The translations under genes and the position numbers were made by a program. 64,000 nucleotides of DNA from Mycobacterium sp. D16Q14 (GTDB lineage: Bacteria; Actinomycetota; Actinomycetes; Mycobacteriales; Mycobacteriaceae): positions 186,001 to 250,000 of the forward strand of contig MAEX01000008.1 of assembly GCA_002013415.1 (NCBI GenBank), in the 5' to 3' direction. Shown one piece after another: positions 39,882 through 48,108 of the stretch; the first letter of the stretch is position 1, and each line of letters starts with the position of its first letter. Below the pieces are notes generated by a model. It was not told the DNA's origin and searched no databases. It saw only the letters and a list, made by a program, of their open reading frames with translations.

Positions 39882-40664
39882 ATGTGCGGACGGTACGCGG
39901 TGACGATCGACCCGGCGCTGCTCGCGGTTGAGATCGACGCGGTGGACGAGATAGGCACAGTGAGTCAGCAGACCAGACCGCAGCAACTTCCCGTCATCCC
40001 GAACTACAACGTTGCGCCGACTGACCCGGTGCTCACGGTGGTGGCACGACATCGTGAACCAGGCGACGTTCCCACCCGTCGTGTCCGCACCATGCGCTGG
40101 GGTTTGGTGCCGACGTGGGCCAAGGCGCGCGAGGACGGCCGACCGCAGGCCAAGGGCGCGCCGCTGATCAATGCCCGCGCGGAAAGTCTCACCACGGCCG
40201 CAACCTTCCGTGCCGCGGCACAGTCCAAGCGGTGTCTGGTTCCGATGGACGGCTGGTACGAGTGGCGTAAGCAGGAAGGCGCCAAGACGGCCTTTTATAT
40301 GAATGCAGGCGACGGCAAGCGATTGTTCGCGGCGGGTTTGTGGTCGGTGTGGAAGCCCACCGGCTTACAACGGCAGGATGCGGCACCCCTGCTGAGCTGC
40401 ACGATCGTCACTACCGATGCCGTTGGCCCGCTGCTGGAGATTCACGACCGGATGCCGTTGATGCTCGGTGCCGAATCGTGGGACCGGTGGCTGGACCCGG
40501 ACCAGGATCTGGATCAGCGGCTGTTGCAGCCGGCGGGCCAGGTGGTCGGCGTCGAAACGCGGCAGGTCTCATCGCTGGTGAACAGCGTCGCGAACAACGG
40601 TCCGGAGCTGCTCGCACCGGATGACGGAGCCCAGGCCGTGGGGGAGCAGATCACCCTGCTGTGA
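39882..40664 (+). CDS. SRAP-domain protein (YedK/HMCES family, DUF159)
   Basis: Forms a protective covalent thiazolidine crosslink with abasic sites in single-stranded DNA through Cys2 (established for YedK/HMCES). The 260-residue protein begins MCGRYAV, so Cys2 is exposed after methionine removal; other conserved elements are [39 protein letters not shown] and the catalytic histidine in DRMP after EIH. ATG 39882 is required for the Cys2 chemistry, and CACGAT lies 6 nt before it. Position matches Rv3226c. Confidence 0.93.
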   Translation: MCGRYAVTIDPALLAVEIDAVDEIGTVSQQTRPQQLPVIPNYNVAPTDPVLTVVARHREPGDVPTRRVRTMRWGLVPTWAKAREDGRPQAKGAPLINARAESLTTAATFRAAAQSKRCLVPMDGWYEWRKQEGAKTAFYMNAGDGKRLFAAGLWSVWKPTGLQRQDAAPLLSCTIVTTDAVGPLLEIHDRMPLMLGAESWDRWLDPDQDLDQRLLQPAGQVVGVETRQVSSLVNSVANNGPELLAPDDGAQAVGEQITLL

Positions 40665-41157
40665 CGGACGCCGTGACAGCGTTGGTGAGCCGGACCAGGT
40701 CGCTGGGTGCCAGTGCCATCTGCAACCCGCGTTTTCCTGCGCTGCACAGGATGCGATCCCACGTCAGGGCCGACGAATCGATCACGGTGGGCAACGGTTT
40801 TCGTTGTCCGAGCGGAGAGATCCCCCCGACCACGTAGCCGGAACTGCGCTCGGCCGCCGCCGGATCGGCCATGGTGGCCTTCCCGCGACCGAGAGCCGCC
40901 GCCGCGGCCTTGAGTGAGAGGGTCGCGGGTACCGGGATGACCGCGACCGCCAGATCCGCTCCGCGGTCCAGCGCGATCAGCAGTGTCTTGAAGATCTGCC
41001 CGGGAACCAATCCGGAGCCCGTCAGCGCGCGCACCGCCTCATCGCCGAACGCGTGCTCTCCGGCACGGTGTTCATACGGCAACAGTTGATAGTCGACCCC
41101 GGCAGCGATCAATGCAGCGACGGCCGGAGTGGCAGCTTTGACGGCCTTGGAACCCAC
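40651..41157 (-). CDS. ybaK: YbaK-type aminoacyl-tRNA(Pro) deacylase
   Basis: Hydrolyses mischarged tRNA(Pro), usually Cys-tRNA(Pro). The 168-residue protein has KAATPAVAALIAAGVDYQLLPYEH, the conserved lysine region GQIFKTLLIALD and GGISPLGQRKPLPTVID. GTG 41157 is favoured over an ATG at 41232 because it gives the normal length and has a TACTGT -10 box 7 nt before it. Its 3' end overlaps the convergent SRAP gene by 14 bases. Confidence 0.85.
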   Translation of the reverse strand: MGSKAVKAATPAVAALIAAGVDYQLLPYEHRAGEHAFGDEAVRALTGSGLVPGQIFKTLLIALDRGADLAVAVIPVPATLSLKAAAAALGRGKATMADPAAAERSSGYVVGGISPLGQRKPLPTVIDSSALTWDRILCSAGKRGLQMALAPSDLVRLTNAVTASVTAG

Positions 41158-41164
41158 GATCTGG

Positions 41165-41170
41165 ACAGTA
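41165..41170 (-). promoter_or_regulatory. -10 box of leaderless ybaK transcript
   Basis: TACTGT on the minus strand, 7 nt before the GTG at 41157. Confidence 0.45.
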
Positions 41171-41215
41171 GCGCCCCGAGTCCAGTGAATTTTGAGTTGA
41201 CAGTCGAGATACTTT

Positions 41216-41245
41216 GGGAAATACCCCGGCATGAGTCGGTGTTGA
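41216..41245 (+). promoter_or_regulatory. SigH-like promoter candidate before sigH
   Basis: GGGAAATA (41216-41223) and GGTGTTGA (41238-41245) resemble the SigH -35 (GGGAAYA-type) and -10 (GTTR-type) elements, with 19 bp between GGGAAA and GTTG. The -35 departs from consensus at its end. It would give autoregulated sigH with a leader of about 125 nt. Confidence 0.35.
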
Positions 41246-41375
41246 GCAGTGTGTCCGCATCGAGCGGACTATGGTCCTCAACACGGAAGGGGTATTGCAG
41301 GTGACAATGGCGTGCCTCGAACGTCCGATGTCGGTGCCGATCCGTATGGTCGGTGTCGCTACCGAAAGGACCGCC

Positions 41376-42008
41376 GTGACAGACACCGCAGATCCCTCTA
41401 ATCAGGCGATTCACGTCGAGACGGAGGCTGAGCGGGCCGCACGCTTCGAGCGTGACGCGTTACCGCTGCTGGATCAGCTCTATGGTGCTGCGCTGCGGAT
41501 GACCAGAAATCCCGCGGACGCGGAGGACCTGGTGCAGGAGACGATGGTCAAGGCGTACGGCGGGTTCGGGACCTTCAAAGAGGGCACCAACCTCAAGGCC
41601 TGGCTGTACCGGATTCTCACCAATACCTACATCAATATCTATCGCAAGAAGCAGCGTCAGCCCGCGGAGTATCCGACCGAGGAGATCACCGACTGGCAGC
41701 TGGCCGCGAATGCCGAGCACACCTCGACGGGGCTGCGGTCGGCGGAGATCGAAGCGCTCGACGTGCTGCCTGACGACGAAATCAAAGAAGCGTTGAATAA
41801 GCTGCCGGAAGAATTCCGGATGGCCGTGTACTACGCGGACGTCGAAGGCTTCCCCTACAAGGAGATCGCCGAGATCATGGATACCCCGATCGGCACGGTC
41901 ATGTCGCGGTTGCACCGCGGCCGTCGCCAGCTGCGCGAATTGCTGGCCGAAGTGGCCAAGGAGCGTGGCTTCCTGCGCAACAATGAGTTGGCGGAGGGTC
42001 GGGCATGA
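41376..42008 (+). CDS. sigH: ECF sigma factor SigH
   Basis: Directs the response to oxidative and heat stress (thioredoxin system, sigE, sigB targets in M. tuberculosis). The 210-residue protein has region 2 ([21 protein letters not shown] through [11 protein letters not shown]) and region 4 ([30 protein letters not shown] helices, [15 protein letters not shown]). GTG 41376 has AAAGGA five bases upstream and gives the normal length; the frame extends to 41271. It overlaps rshA by four bases (ATGA). Confidence 0.95.
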   Translation: MTDTADPSNQAIHVETEAERAARFERDALPLLDQLYGAALRMTRNPADAEDLVQETMVKAYGGFGTFKEGTNLKAWLYRILTNTYINIYRKKQRQPAEYPTEEITDWQLAANAEHTSTGLRSAEIEALDVLPDDEIKEALNKLPEEFRMAVYYADVEGFPYKEIAEIMDTPIGTVMSRLHRGRRQLRELLAEVAKERGFLRNNELAEGRA

Positions 42009-42313
42009 CCGACGGTGAACTGAAGAACAGTGTCGACAAGGGTGGCAACTGCGAGGTGTCCGGTTGCGCCGAGGTGATCGCGGAGGTGTGGACCCTCCTC
42101 GACGGTGAATGCAGCGCGGAAAGCAGCGCGCGGCTGCGGCATCATCTCGAAGAATGCCCGGGTTGCCTGCAGCATTACGGCATTGAAGAGCAGATCAAAA
42201 CACTCGTAGCCCGCAAGTGCGGTGGAGAAAAGGCACCTGACGGGCTACGTGAGCGTCTTAAGTTGAAGATCACTCAGACCACTGTCATCGAGCAGCGGGC
42301 TGAGAACTCCTAG
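42005..42313 (+). CDS. rshA: Zinc-associated anti-sigma factor RshA
   Basis: Binds and silences SigH until disulphide stress or heat releases it. The 102-residue protein has the ZAS motif H-x3-C-x2-C at His47, Cys51, Cys54 (HHLEECPGC), plus Cys16 and Cys21 in the N-terminal part. The overlap with sigH ensures matched synthesis of the pair. Synteny and length agree with Rv3221A. Confidence 0.93.
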   Translation: MTDGELKNSVDKGGNCEVSGCAEVIAEVWTLLDGECSAESSARLRHHLEECPGCLQHYGIEEQIKTLVARKCGGEKAPDGLRERLKLKITQTTVIEQRAENS

Positions 42314-42315
42314 CG

Positions 42316-42390
42316 CTAGCTGTTGGGACGCTTGCCGTGGTTGGCGGCGTTGTGCTTACGGCTGCGCTTCTTGCGACCACGCTTGGCCAT
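42316..42390 (-). CDS. 50S ribosomal protein bL37 (24 residues)
   Basis: Encodes MAKRGRKKRSRKHNAANHGK followed by RPNS. This very basic 24-residue peptide matches the actinobacterial ribosomal protein bL37 seen in mycobacterial 70S structures (established for M. smegmatis). AAGGAG lies 6 nt before the ATG, an ideal ribosome site. It is convergent with rshA, three bases from its stop, and is usually missed by gene callers because of its size. Confidence 0.85.
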   Translation of the reverse strand: MAKRGRKKRSRKHNAANHGKRPNS

Positions 42391-42581
42391 GGGGATCTCC
42401 TTACCGATCAAATGGGTTCCGGGTGTGAGCCCGGCTGACAGGCCAGCAGCGCATAATGCGCGCCGGTGTGTGTACCCAGTCTCTCATGCCGGTGAGGGTG
42501 GTTGAACGCGTGGATCCCGTACGTGTGGTTCGATACTGAGGACCAGTAGCCGGATGTTGACGAGAGCGAGGTGGCGCGCAG

Positions 42582-42800
42582 GTGGCCGAGGAAGTACACG
42601 CCGAGATCGTGGCCAGCGTGCTGGAAGTACTCGTCAAGAAGGGTGACGCGATCGCTGAAGGCGACACCATTGTCCTGCTGGAATCCATGAAGATGGAGAT
42701 CCCGGTGCTCGCCGAGGTGGCGGGAACGATCGGTGACGTCAGTGTTTCGGTGGGCGACGTGATCCAGGCCGGCGACTTGATCGCCGTCATCGACGACTAG
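42582..42800 (+). CDS. Biotin/lipoyl carrier protein TB7.3
   Basis: A 72-residue biotin carboxyl carrier-like protein. The biotinylation site is Lys37 in LLESMKMEIPV, inside a complete biotinyl-domain fold; nothing else is present, so it must be carried by or act with separate acyl-CoA carboxylase subunits encoded elsewhere. The start is GTG 42582 with GAGG-rich sequence upstream. It precedes pdtaS by 11 bases, and the pair is conserved as Rv3221c-Rv3220c. Confidence 0.92.
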   Translation: MAEEVHAEIVASVLEVLVKKGDAIAEGDTIVLLESMKMEIPVLAEVAGTIGDVSVSVGDVIQAGDLIAVIDD

Positions 42801-42811
42801 ATCGCCACCAG

Positions 42812-44302
42812 ATGTCCACTCTCGGTGACCTGCTTGCCGAGCACACCATGCTGCCAGGTGAAGCGGTTGATCACCTGCACGCCGTGGTCGCTGAATGGCA
42901 GCTGCTGGCAGACCTCTCCTTCGCCGATTACCTGATGTGGGTGCACCGCGACGACGACGCTTTTGTCTGCGTCGCTCAGTGCCGACCCAACACCGCGCCG
43001 ACCATCATTGACAGCGATGCCGTGGGCACCGTCGCCAAGACTTCAGACGTGCCCTTGGTGGAAGCAGCATTCACCTCGGGTTCCATCGAACGTGAAAGTG
43101 ACTCGGACCTGACCGAGCACGCCTCCGAGCTCAACGTGGAGGCGGTTCCGGTGCGCTGTGGGGACCGGACGGTGGCGGTGTTGACCCACCAGACCGCGTT
43201 GGCCTCCCGGCTCAAGAAGGGCGTGCTGGAACGCGCGTATCTGGAGTGTGCGGGCGATCTGCTGCTGATGCTCACCGAGGGAACGTTCCCGAACGTGGCC
43301 GATCAGGCGATGTCGCGCTCCAGCCCCCGGGTGGGCGACGGGTTCATCAGACTCGATGTCTCCGGTGAGGTCCGATACGCCAGCCCCAACGCGTTATCGG
43401 CGTACCACCGCATGGGTTTGGCCAGTGATCTGCAAGGGCATGACCTCATGGAGGTCACCAAGCCGCTGATCTCGGATCCGTTCGAGGGCCAGGAGCTGGC
43501 AGCGCACATCCGCGACGTGCTGGCCGGCGGCCCGAGTATGCGTATGGAGGTCGATGCACGCGGTGCCGCGGTGCTCATCCGCACACTGCCGCTCATCGTG
43601 CGCGGCGCGTCGGTGGGGGCGCTGCTGCTGACCCGTGACGTGACGGAGGTCAAGCGCCGCGATCGGGCGCTGCTGTCCAAGGACGCGACGATCCGCGAGA
43701 TCCACCACCGGGTGAAGAACAACTTGCAGACCGTGGCCGCGCTGCTGAGGCTGCAGGCCCGGCGCACCCAGAACGAGGAAGCCCGCGAAGCGCTTTTCGA
43801 ATCGGTCCGACGGGTGTCGTCGATCGCGTTGGTCCACGATGCGTTGTCCATGTCGGTGGACGAGGAGGTCAACCTCGATGAGGTGATCGACCGGATCATG
43901 CCGATCATGACCGATGTGGCGACCGTCGACACCAAGGTGCGTGTCTCCCGCGAGGGCGCGCTTGGAGTGCTTGACTCCGACCGCGCGACACCGTTGATCA
44001 TGGTGATCACCGAGCTGGTCCAGAACGCCATTGAGCACGCGTTCGAGGAGGGAGCTCAGGGGCAGGTGATCATCAGGGCTGAGCGGTCGGCGCGCTGGCT
44101 CGATGTCGTCGTGCATGACGACGGGCGGGGACTGCCCGACGGATTCAGCGTGGAGACATCGGATCGGCTGGGTTTGCAGATCGTCAGGACGCTGGTCTCG
44201 GCGGAGATTGACGGCTCACTGGATATGCGCAGCGACCCGGAGGGCGGAACAAACGCGGTGCTTCGGGTGCCGTTGGGCCGGCGTGCTCGCTTGATGGCCT
44301 GA
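42812..44302 (+). CDS. pdtaS: Sensor histidine kinase PdtaS
   Basis: Cytosolic kinase of the PdtaS-PdtaR system, whose regulator is an ANTAR RNA-binding protein encoded elsewhere. The 496-residue protein has a GAF-like domain (to about 150), a PAS domain (about 175-285), a HisKA_2 domain with the phosphoacceptor motif EIHHRVKNNLQT (His298/His299) and an HATPase domain (ELVQNAIEHAFEEG, DDGRGLPDG, GLQIVRTLV). No membrane helix is seen. It ends just before a strong bidirectional terminator shared with whiB1. Confidence 0.95.
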   Translation: MSTLGDLLAEHTMLPGEAVDHLHAVVAEWQLLADLSFADYLMWVHRDDDAFVCVAQCRPNTAPTIIDSDAVGTVAKTSDVPLVEAAFTSGSIERESDSDLTEHASELNVEAVPVRCGDRTVAVLTHQTALASRLKKGVLERAYLECAGDLLLMLTEGTFPNVADQAMSRSSPRVGDGFIRLDVSGEVRYASPNALSAYHRMGLASDLQGHDLMEVTKPLISDPFEGQELAAHIRDVLAGGPSMRMEVDARGAAVLIRTLPLIVRGASVGALLLTRDVTEVKRRDRALLSKDATIREIHHRVKNNLQTVAALLRLQARRTQNEEAREALFESVRRVSSIALVHDALSMSVDEEVNLDEVIDRIMPIMTDVATVDTKVRVSREGALGVLDSDRATPLIMVITELVQNAIEHAFEEGAQGQVIIRAERSARWLDVVVHDDGRGLPDGFSVETSDRLGLQIVRTLVSAEIDGSLDMRSDPEGGTNAVLRVPLGRRARLMA

Positions 44303-44334
44303 AAGTCCCTGCGCGGCACGCGATCCAGCCCAGA

Positions 44335-44379
44335 GCAGCAAAGAACCCGGCACCAAATTGTGCCGGGTTCTGATTGCTG
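44335..44379. terminator. Bidirectional terminator between pdtaS and whiB1
   Basis: AGAACCCGGCAC (44342-44353) pairs perfectly with GTGCCGGGTTCT (44360-44371) around CAAATT; outer GCAGCAA and TTGCTGC extend it. It lies between convergent genes and can serve both strands. Confidence 0.8.
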
Positions 44380-44384
44380 CGGCG

Positions 44385-44639
44385 TTAGACGGCGCTGCGG
44401 GCGCGAGCGCGAGCGTTGCGACGCTTGAGGGCGCGGCGCTCATCCTCGCTGAGGCCACCCCACACACCTGCGTCCTGGCCCGACTCCAGCGCCCAGGTAA
44501 GGCACTCGGTCGTCACCGGACAGCGGTTACAGACGAGCTTTGCGTCAGCGATCTGGGCAAGGGCCGGTCCGCTGTTCCCTACGGGGAAGAACAGTTCGGG
44601 ATCCTCGTCGCGACAGACCGCCTTATGGCGCCAATCCAT
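44385..44639 (-). CDS. whiB1: WhiB1 nitric-oxide-responsive iron-sulphur regulator
   Basis: Essential Wbl protein whose 4Fe-4S cluster reacts with nitric oxide and which contacts SigA (established in M. tuberculosis). The 84-residue protein has Cys9, Cys37, Cys40 and Cys46, the turn GVWGG and basic tail ALKRRNARARARS. ATG 44639 has an AAAGGAG site 9 nt upstream; a longer frame to 44660 includes this SD. The promoter about 100 bp upstream contains a CRP-type site (see next entries). Confidence 0.95.
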   Translation of the reverse strand: MDWRHKAVCRDEDPELFFPVGNSGPALAQIADAKLVCNRCPVTTECLTWALESGQDAGVWGGLSEDERRALKRRNARARARSAV

Positions 44640-44742
44640 AGTTGTGCACTCCTTTTTCATCGCGCGCGCGACAAGCGCACGAGATCAATGTTTTTCGGCT
44701 GTTAACGCGTGCGTACCAAATGTTTCTGCACTGTTGCTTCCG

Positions 44743-44770
44743 ATCGTTTCACAAGCTCAGCAGAAGTCAA
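44743..44770 (-). promoter_or_regulatory. Predicted whiB1 promoter
   Basis: On the minus strand TTGACT (44770-44765), 16-bp spacer, AACGAT (44748-44743). Transcription would start near 44736, giving a leader of about 97 nt. Confidence 0.5.
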
Positions 44771-44785
44771 TAGCGTGAGTTAACA

Positions 44786-44801
44786 CGTGGTCAATCTCAC
44801 T
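44786..44801 (-). promoter_or_regulatory. CRP-type (cAMP receptor protein) site upstream of whiB1
   Basis: AGTGA-GATTGA-CCACG on the minus strand fits the TGTGA-N6-TCACA pattern with weak ends. It closely resembles the known CRP1 site of M. tuberculosis whiB1, and its centre (44793.5) is about 58 bp from the predicted start, the same activating position. Resemblance to the tuberculosis site is from memory. Confidence 0.6.
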
Positions 44802-45055
44802 CGGGGGTGGTGTCTGCGGACTCCACACTCGTTTGTACTACACTAAACCGGTCTGCGCCTTGAATCTGGCGAGATTCCCCCATTTTCCCAGGTGAACTGG
44901 TGCTACTGGTGAGTAACGTCACGAGCCGTTGAGGCTCGACTACGTGAAGTAGTACACCCCATACGGCCCGGGTGTGACGTGCACCGCGTTGCACCTGTGA
45001 ATCGGCTGTGTCTGGAACGGGCTGTCGCTCAACACTATTGCGCGTTGGGTGAGGC
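44802..45055. other. Upstream gap between whiB1 promoter and lipid-kinase gene
   Basis: Contains a hairpin CGAGCC-GTTGA-GGCTCG (44922-44938) that could terminate the lipid-kinase-like gene reading in from 45056. A 28-codon minus-strand frame ends near the CRP site but has no ribosome site or -10 box. No other feature is supported. Confidence 0.4.
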
Positions 45056-46033
45056 TCAGAAAGATGCGTTCGAGGGTTTTGCCGGCGCGACCACGTCGAG
45101 AACGTCGGGTTCAGCGGTGAAGGTCAGGTCACTGCGCATCCCGAGGAAATCACCGTCGACCTGCGTGGCGATCGGCGCTGACGCGCGTATCCGCACCCAC
45201 GGAATGTCGTCGTCACGCAGCAGGTGATTGGCCGCGGGACGATCCGGGCGCGGCGCACCCACCATGTGGCGGACCAGACGAAGATTCGCCGTCACGTTCA
45301 TGCTCTTCGACGCGAACACGCCCAAGCCGCTCTCGAAACCGGTACCGGGATTTGTCCAGATGGCGCGTTCGTTGGCGTACGTCCACGGATTGGAATTGCT
45401 GATAAACGCGAAATGGATACCCGCCTGCGGCTCGCGGCCGGGCAGCTCGACGGTCAGGGTCGGCTGGCGGCGGGCGGCGCGGAAGAAACTCAGCACGGCA
45501 CGGGTGACATAACGCCCCGCCGTGACCTGCTTGCCCTTGTTGCGGTGAGCCTCCATCGCGGCAACCACCTCGCCATCCAGGCCCATGCCCGCGTTGAAGA
45601 TGAACCAGCGCTCGCCGCAGTGCCCAAGACCGATGCGGCGCCATCGTCGCTGGTCACGACGATGTACGTCCAGCAGATCGACGACCTGATTGGTGGCCTG
45701 AACAGGGTCGGCCGATATACCCAGCGTCCGGGCGAACACATTGGCCGAACCGCCCGGAACCACCGCGATGGCGGGCAACGGACCCGGCGCCGGGTGCCCC
45801 GGCTGACCGAGTAGCCCGTTCACCACCTCGCTGACCGTGCCGTCGCCGCCGTGTACGACGATGACCGCCGCCCCGTCGTCGGCCGCGCGGCGGGCCAGCT
45901 CACTGGCGTGTCCGCGGTGGTCGGTGTGCAGAACCTCTAGGTGCACGCGGCTTTCGAGTGCGTGCGCCAGCAAGTCACGCCCGGCCGCTGTTGTCGAGGT
46001 GGCATTGGGATTCACGATGAGGACCGCACGCAC
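45056..46033 (-). CDS. Diacylglycerol kinase-like lipid kinase (Rv3218-like)
   Basis: DAGK catalytic-domain protein of 325 residues. The nucleotide motif VVHGGDGTVSEVVNGLLG and the start AVLIVNPNATSTTAAGRD are typical of YegS/DgkB-like enzymes that phosphorylate diacylglycerol or related lipids. The substrate is not identifiable. GTG 46033 is chosen because TAGGCT lies 8 nt before it, as for tmk; the frame reaches 46060. Divergent from the next membrane gene with 76 bp between starts, containing back-to-back leaderless promoters. Confidence 0.85.
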   Translation of the reverse strand: MRAVLIVNPNATSTTAAGRDLLAHALESRVHLEVLHTDHRGHASELARRAADDGAAVIVVHGGDGTVSEVVNGLLGQPGHPAPGPLPAIAVVPGGSANVFARTLGISADPVQATNQVVDLLDVHRRDQRRWRRIGLGHCGERWFIFNAGMGLDGEVVAAMEAHRNKGKQVTAGRYVTRAVLSFFRAARRQPTLTVELPGREPQAGIHFAFISNSNPWTYANERAIWTNPGTGFESGLGVFASKSMNVTANLRLVRHMVGAPRPDRPAANHLLRDDDIPWVRIRASAPIATQVDGDFLGMRSDLTFTAEPDVLDVVAPAKPSNASF

Positions 46034-46041
46034 GGGGCATG

Positions 46042-46047
46042 AGCCTA
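46042..46047 (-). promoter_or_regulatory. -10 box of leaderless lipid-kinase transcript
   Basis: TAGGCT on the minus strand, 8 nt before GTG 46033. Confidence 0.5.
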
Positions 46048-46097
46048 GCCGGATGTTCAACGCGCAAGCTGCTCATCACAGTTGTGATGGGTCCACA

Positions 46098-46103
46098 TAG
46101 GCT
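46098..46103 (+). promoter_or_regulatory. -10 box of leaderless membrane-protein transcript
   Basis: TAGGCT, 6 nt before GTG 46110. Confidence 0.5.
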
Positions 46104-46109
46104 TGTCGG

Positions 46110-46517
46110 GTGACCACAGCCGTTCCGAACACCGTTCGCCGCGCCGGGATGATCGTTGCCGGCGAAGGCGCCATCGGATTGGTGATCGCGATAGTTCTGG
46201 TGGTGCGCGCGGCCAGCGGTGCCGACCAGCATCTGGTGAACGGGTACGGCACCGCCGCCTGGTTCGCGACATTCGGCACCGCGGTACTTGCCGCGGGCCT
46301 TGCGCTCGTCACAGGGAAACGTTGGGGCAGAGGGATCGCGGTGATGATGCAGCTCCTGCTCCTGCCTGTCGCGTGGTACGCGGCCGTGGGGTCGCACCAG
46401 CCCGCGCTGGGCGTACCTATCGCGATCGTCGGCGTGGTCGCGCTGGTGCTGCTGTTCAGCCCCACCGCGCAGATGTGGGCCACCGGCGATGACGCCGGCG
46501 CTGACGAGTCCGACTAG
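46110..46517 (+). CDS. Integral membrane protein (Rv3217c-like)
   Basis: A 135-residue protein with four helices (about 12-32, 46-66, 74-92, 99-117) and a short acidic C-terminus (GDDAGADESD). No functional motif is recognised. The GTG is placed 6 nt after a TAGGCT box. It is convergent with the acetyltransferase gene and occupies the position of Rv3217c. Confidence 0.75.
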   Translation: MTTAVPNTVRRAGMIVAGEGAIGLVIAIVLVVRAASGADQHLVNGYGTAAWFATFGTAVLAAGLALVTGKRWGRGIAVMMQLLLLPVAWYAAVGSHQPALGVPIAIVGVVALVLLFSPTAQMWATGDDAGADESD

Positions 46518-46519
46518 CG

Positions 46520-47005
46520 TCAGCGGTTTGAGGCCAGCTCCGCCAATGCCGGGCCTTGCAGCCGGTAGGTGATCCAATCCGATTGCGGATTGGCGCCCAG
46601 CGAGTCGTAGAACTTGATGGACGGTGTATTCCAGTCCAGCACAGCCCAATCCAGTCGGGTATAGCCGTTGGTCACGCATTCTGCGGCCAGTGCCGACAAC
46701 AGTGCCTTCCCGAGGCCAGAGCCGCGCTGCTCCGGCTTGACGTACAGGTCTTCAAGGTAGATGCCGTGTTGACCGGTCCAGGTGGAGAAGTTCAGGAACC
46801 ATACGGCGGTGCCACAGACCACGCCGTCTGCCGCCGCGACGTGGGCGAAAAGGGCGGGGGCCGAACTGAATAGCGCCTTGTGGAGCTGTTCCTGGCTGAT
46901 ATGGCACTCATCGCGCGCCTTCTCGTACTCCGCGAGATCCTCGATCAGGCCGACGATGGCCGGGACGTCGGCCTCGGTGGCGCGGCGAATCTGGGTGTTA
47001 CTCAC
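46520..47005 (-). CDS. GNAT-family N-acetyltransferase (diamine acetyltransferase-like)
   Basis: Acetyl-CoA-dependent N-acetyltransferase of 161 residues. The CoA loop is YVKPEQRGSGLGKALLSALA and the C-terminal AVLDWNTPSIKFYDSLGA matches the spermidine/diamine acetyltransferase branch. The true substrate is unknown. Its start lies eight bases inside the end of entC, so it is the third gene of gpm2-entC-acetyltransferase (Rv3214-Rv3215-Rv3216 order). Confidence 0.88.
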   Translation of the reverse strand: MSNTQIRRATEADVPAIVGLIEDLAEYEKARDECHISQEQLHKALFSSAPALFAHVAAADGVVCGTAVWFLNFSTWTGQHGIYLEDLYVKPEQRGSGLGKALLSALAAECVTNGYTRLDWAVLDWNTPSIKFYDSLGANPQSDWITYRLQGPALAELASNR

Positions 47006-48107
47006 TCTCGGCTCCTAACCCTGCCAACACAGTCCGGAATTTGACCGTTGTCTCGGATAGTTCGTCCTGGGGATCTGATTCGGCGACGAGTCCGCCGCCG
47101 GCATACGCACGGATCGCGGTGCCGTCAGCCGACAGTTCGGCGCAGCGGATCGAGACGGCCCAGCGACCGTCCCCGCTGCTGTCACACCAGCCGACCGCGC
47201 CTGCATAGAACCCGCGATCACCCTCGATGCGTGCGATCAGGTTGGCGGCTGCCTCGGTGGGGGTGCCGCACACGGCCGGGGTGGGATGCAGTGCTACAGC
47301 CAAATCAAGCGCGGTAGTTGAACTTTGACGCAGCCGCGCGCTGATGGAGGTGCTGAGATGCCAGAGCGCGGCGGTACAACTCAGCGTCGGCTCCGGTGGA
47401 ACCTGGACATCGACGCACAGCGACGCGAGATCCTCACGCAGCTGATCGATCACCACGGAGTGTTCATGGCGGTTTTTGTGCGAGCCCGCGAGGTCTTCAC
47501 CCGTGCGCCGATCCAGAGATGGATCGCTGGACCGAGGGGCGGAACCGGCGAACGGGTGACAGATCACCATGTCCCCGCGGCGCTCCACCAACAGCTCCGG
47601 ACTGCAACCCACCAGGGTGTGGCCGCGGAATCGGTCGCCGGCAGGGGAGAGGTCCACGCAAAAACTGTTGGCGTCGGGGTCGTTTCGGATCAGCCGATGC
47701 GTGAGCACCAATGCATCCACCGGCGCGTCGGCCTGCATTTCCAGCACGCGCGCAAGGACGACCTTGGACAGTCCGCCGGCGGTGTCGCGAAGCACCTCGA
47801 CGGCCTCCGAGACACGCCGCAGATGCTCGGAGGGCTCCGGTATTTGTTGCGTTACAAGGATATTCGGCATGGTGCCGTAGAACTCTTGTGGTGGCCTGCG
47901 CTCAACCGTCACCGGAACTGTGAGAGCTGCGGGCTTGGAGGTGTCAAAAGGCAGTGCACCGACCAGCATGTGGTGCCGCCCGGTGCGCAGGGCCTCCGCA
48001 GCGGTCGCGATGTCGTCGTATGCGGTCTCACGGCCGTACGCATACAGCGCCTCGGCGGCCCGCGACATCACGAAATGTGGGTGCGCGGGGGAGTCGGTGG
48101 CCATCAT
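46998..48107 (-). CDS. entC: Isochorismate synthase EntC
   Basis: Chorismate-utilising enzyme converting chorismate to isochorismate, the entry to menaquinone (and in some bacteria to salicylate siderophores). The 369-residue protein has the family core: GLSKVVLARVLEM, FVGCSPELLV-like GHTLVGCSPELLVERRG, PFAGSAPRSSDPSLD and HPTPAVCGTPTEAA with GDRGFYAGAVGW. It lies one base after gpm2, and its end overlaps the acetyltransferase. Menaquinone supply is the more likely role because no siderophore gene is nearby. Confidence 0.9.
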   Translation of the reverse strand: MMATDSPAHPHFVMSRAAEALYAYGRETAYDDIATAAEALRTGRHHMLVGALPFDTSKPAALTVPVTVERRPPQEFYGTMPNILVTQQIPEPSEHLRRVSEAVEVLRDTAGGLSKVVLARVLEMQADAPVDALVLTHRLIRNDPDANSFCVDLSPAGDRFRGHTLVGCSPELLVERRGDMVICHPFAGSAPRSSDPSLDRRTGEDLAGSHKNRHEHSVVIDQLREDLASLCVDVQVPPEPTLSCTAALWHLSTSISARLRQSSTTALDLAVALHPTPAVCGTPTEAAANLIARIEGDRGFYAGAVGWCDSSGDGRWAVSIRCAELSADGTAIRAYAGGGLVAESDPQDELSETTVKFRTVLAGLGAESE

Positions 48108-48108
48108 G

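Noticed and set aside
44797..44994. Minus-strand frame including a 28-residue peptide MGESRQIQGADRFSVVQ...
   Set aside because: No SD or TANNNT box, and it runs into the CRP-type site of whiB1; kept only as a remote possibility.
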